From NCBI GenBank assembly GCA_007127625.1, contig SKYZ01000240.1:1-6176 (forward strand): a stretch of 6,176 bases of DNA, in the 5' to 3' direction. Each line of letters opens with the position of its first letter. The first letter of the stretch is position 1. The stretch is from Aquisalimonas sp. GTDB taxonomy: Bacteria > Pseudomonadota > Gammaproteobacteria > Nitrococcales > Aquisalimonadaceae. The notes under the pieces are model-generated. The model saw only the letters and a program-made list of their open reading frames with translations. It was not told the origin of the DNA and made no database searches. The position numbers were made by a program, and so were the translations under genes. Of this stretch, positions 5,854-6,176 are shown one piece after another.

Positions 5854-6176
5854 ATGAGTGAACGAAGCCACGGTTTTCCACTGGAGCGCGGCGAGATCAA
5901 GGCGATGCTGGAGCGCTTCGGCATTCAGCCGACGCAGCAGCGCATTGATATTGCCCACCTGCTCTTCCAGCGCCCGCAGCACCTCTCGGCCGACCAGGTT
6001 CTGGCCCAGGTGAATGCGGCCTATGGGCATGTGTCCAAGGCAACGGTGTACAACACCCTCAACCTGTTCGTGCACAACCGGCTCATCAAGGAAGTCCTGA
6101 TCGAGCAGGACCGTACGCTTTACGACTCCAACACCTCCGACCACCATCACGTCTACAATCTGGACACCGGTGAACT
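5854..6176 (+). CDS. Fur-family transcriptional regulator, Irr-like, 3' end off the window
   Basis: Metal- or heme-responsive DNA-binding repressor of the Fur superfamily. 107 codons are read from the ATG at 5854 and the frame is open at the right edge; full-length relatives have about 140-160 residues. The winged-helix N-terminal domain is clear: FGIQPTQQR (22-30), the spacing of helices LSADQVL (44-50), and recognition helix VSKATVYNTLNLF (60-72). The start of the metal-binding domain shows DSNTSDHHHVYNLDTGE (91-107). The triple His is the Fur-family metal site, but classical Fur has CxxC right after it, whereas here the positions read NLDT with no cysteine. Together with 'VSxATVYNTLNxF' and 'YDSNTSxHHH' this resembles the Irr branch more than Fur, Zur or PerR. 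No N-terminal heme-regulatory Cys-Pro motif is present. It diverges from the transporter operon and has paired palindromes just upstream, suggesting autoregulation. No good Shine-Dalgarno sequence precedes the ATG. Confidence 0.92.
   Translation, partial: MSERSHGFPLERGEIKAMLERFGIQPTQQRIDIAHLLFQRPQHLSADQVLAQVNAAYGHVSKATVYNTLNLFVHNRLIKEVLIEQDRTLYDSNTSDHHHVYNLDTGE

Noticed and set aside
4953..5861. Plus-strand open frame of 302 codons running through the 5' half of the binding-protein gene into the intergenic region
   Set aside because: Antisense shadow of the binding-protein gene with low-complexity composition and no recognisable domain; it also runs through the candidate promoters and operator.
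5623..6150. Minus-strand open frame of 175 codons antisense to the Fur-family gene
   Set aside because: The plus strand encodes an unmistakable Fur-family protein here, and the antisense product has no family motifs.

Overview
This 6.2 kb window comes from a high-GC bacterial chromosome. It looks like a proteobacterium, most likely a halophilic or haloalkaliphilic gammaproteobacterium of the Ectothiorhodospiraceae/Halomonas kind. That placement is inference from strong G/C third-position bias, arginine-rich and lysine-poor proteins (about six Lys in the 850-residue binding protein), acidic stretches in the exported domains and the Fur-family regulator. No rRNA or marker gene fixes the taxonomy.

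Layout: almost the whole window is one minus-strand operon for a family-5 (Dpp/Opp-type) ABC importer, transcribed right to left. The order is substrate-binding protein (5720-3168), DppB-like permease (3171-2059, GTG start), DppC-like permease (2062-731) and a DppD-like ATPase (731 to the left edge, incomplete). The genes overlap as GTGA, ATGA and TAATG, and each downstream start has a good Shine-Dalgarno sequence inside the upstream gene, so translation is probably coupled. A second ATPase (DppF-like) would be expected just beyond position 1. A 133-bp intergenic region (5721-5853) separates this operon from a divergent plus-strand Fur-family regulator of the Irr-like branch (5854 to the right edge, incomplete). 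That region holds a candidate operon promoter and a striking pair of TTGCGCAA palindromes next to the regulator start.

The most unusual element is the binding protein. Its N-terminal half resembles the second half of a normal family-5 binding protein, and its C-terminal half resembles the first half. The canonical middle is therefore cut open and the canonical ends are joined: an apparent circular permutation, followed by an extra beta-rich C-terminal domain. It has no lipobox cysteine and seems to be held by an N-terminal membrane helix. The DppC-like permease carries a roughly 175-residue extracytoplasmic insertion after its first membrane helix, and the DppB-like permease has a charged helical loop. 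Together these suggest a remodelled importer whose docking geometry outside the membrane differs from standard Dpp/Opp systems. The substrate cannot be read from the sequence; peptides are the default guess, while sugars, nickel chelates or heme are possible for the superfamily. There are no RNA genes, mobile elements, CRISPR arrays or clear terminators in the window.
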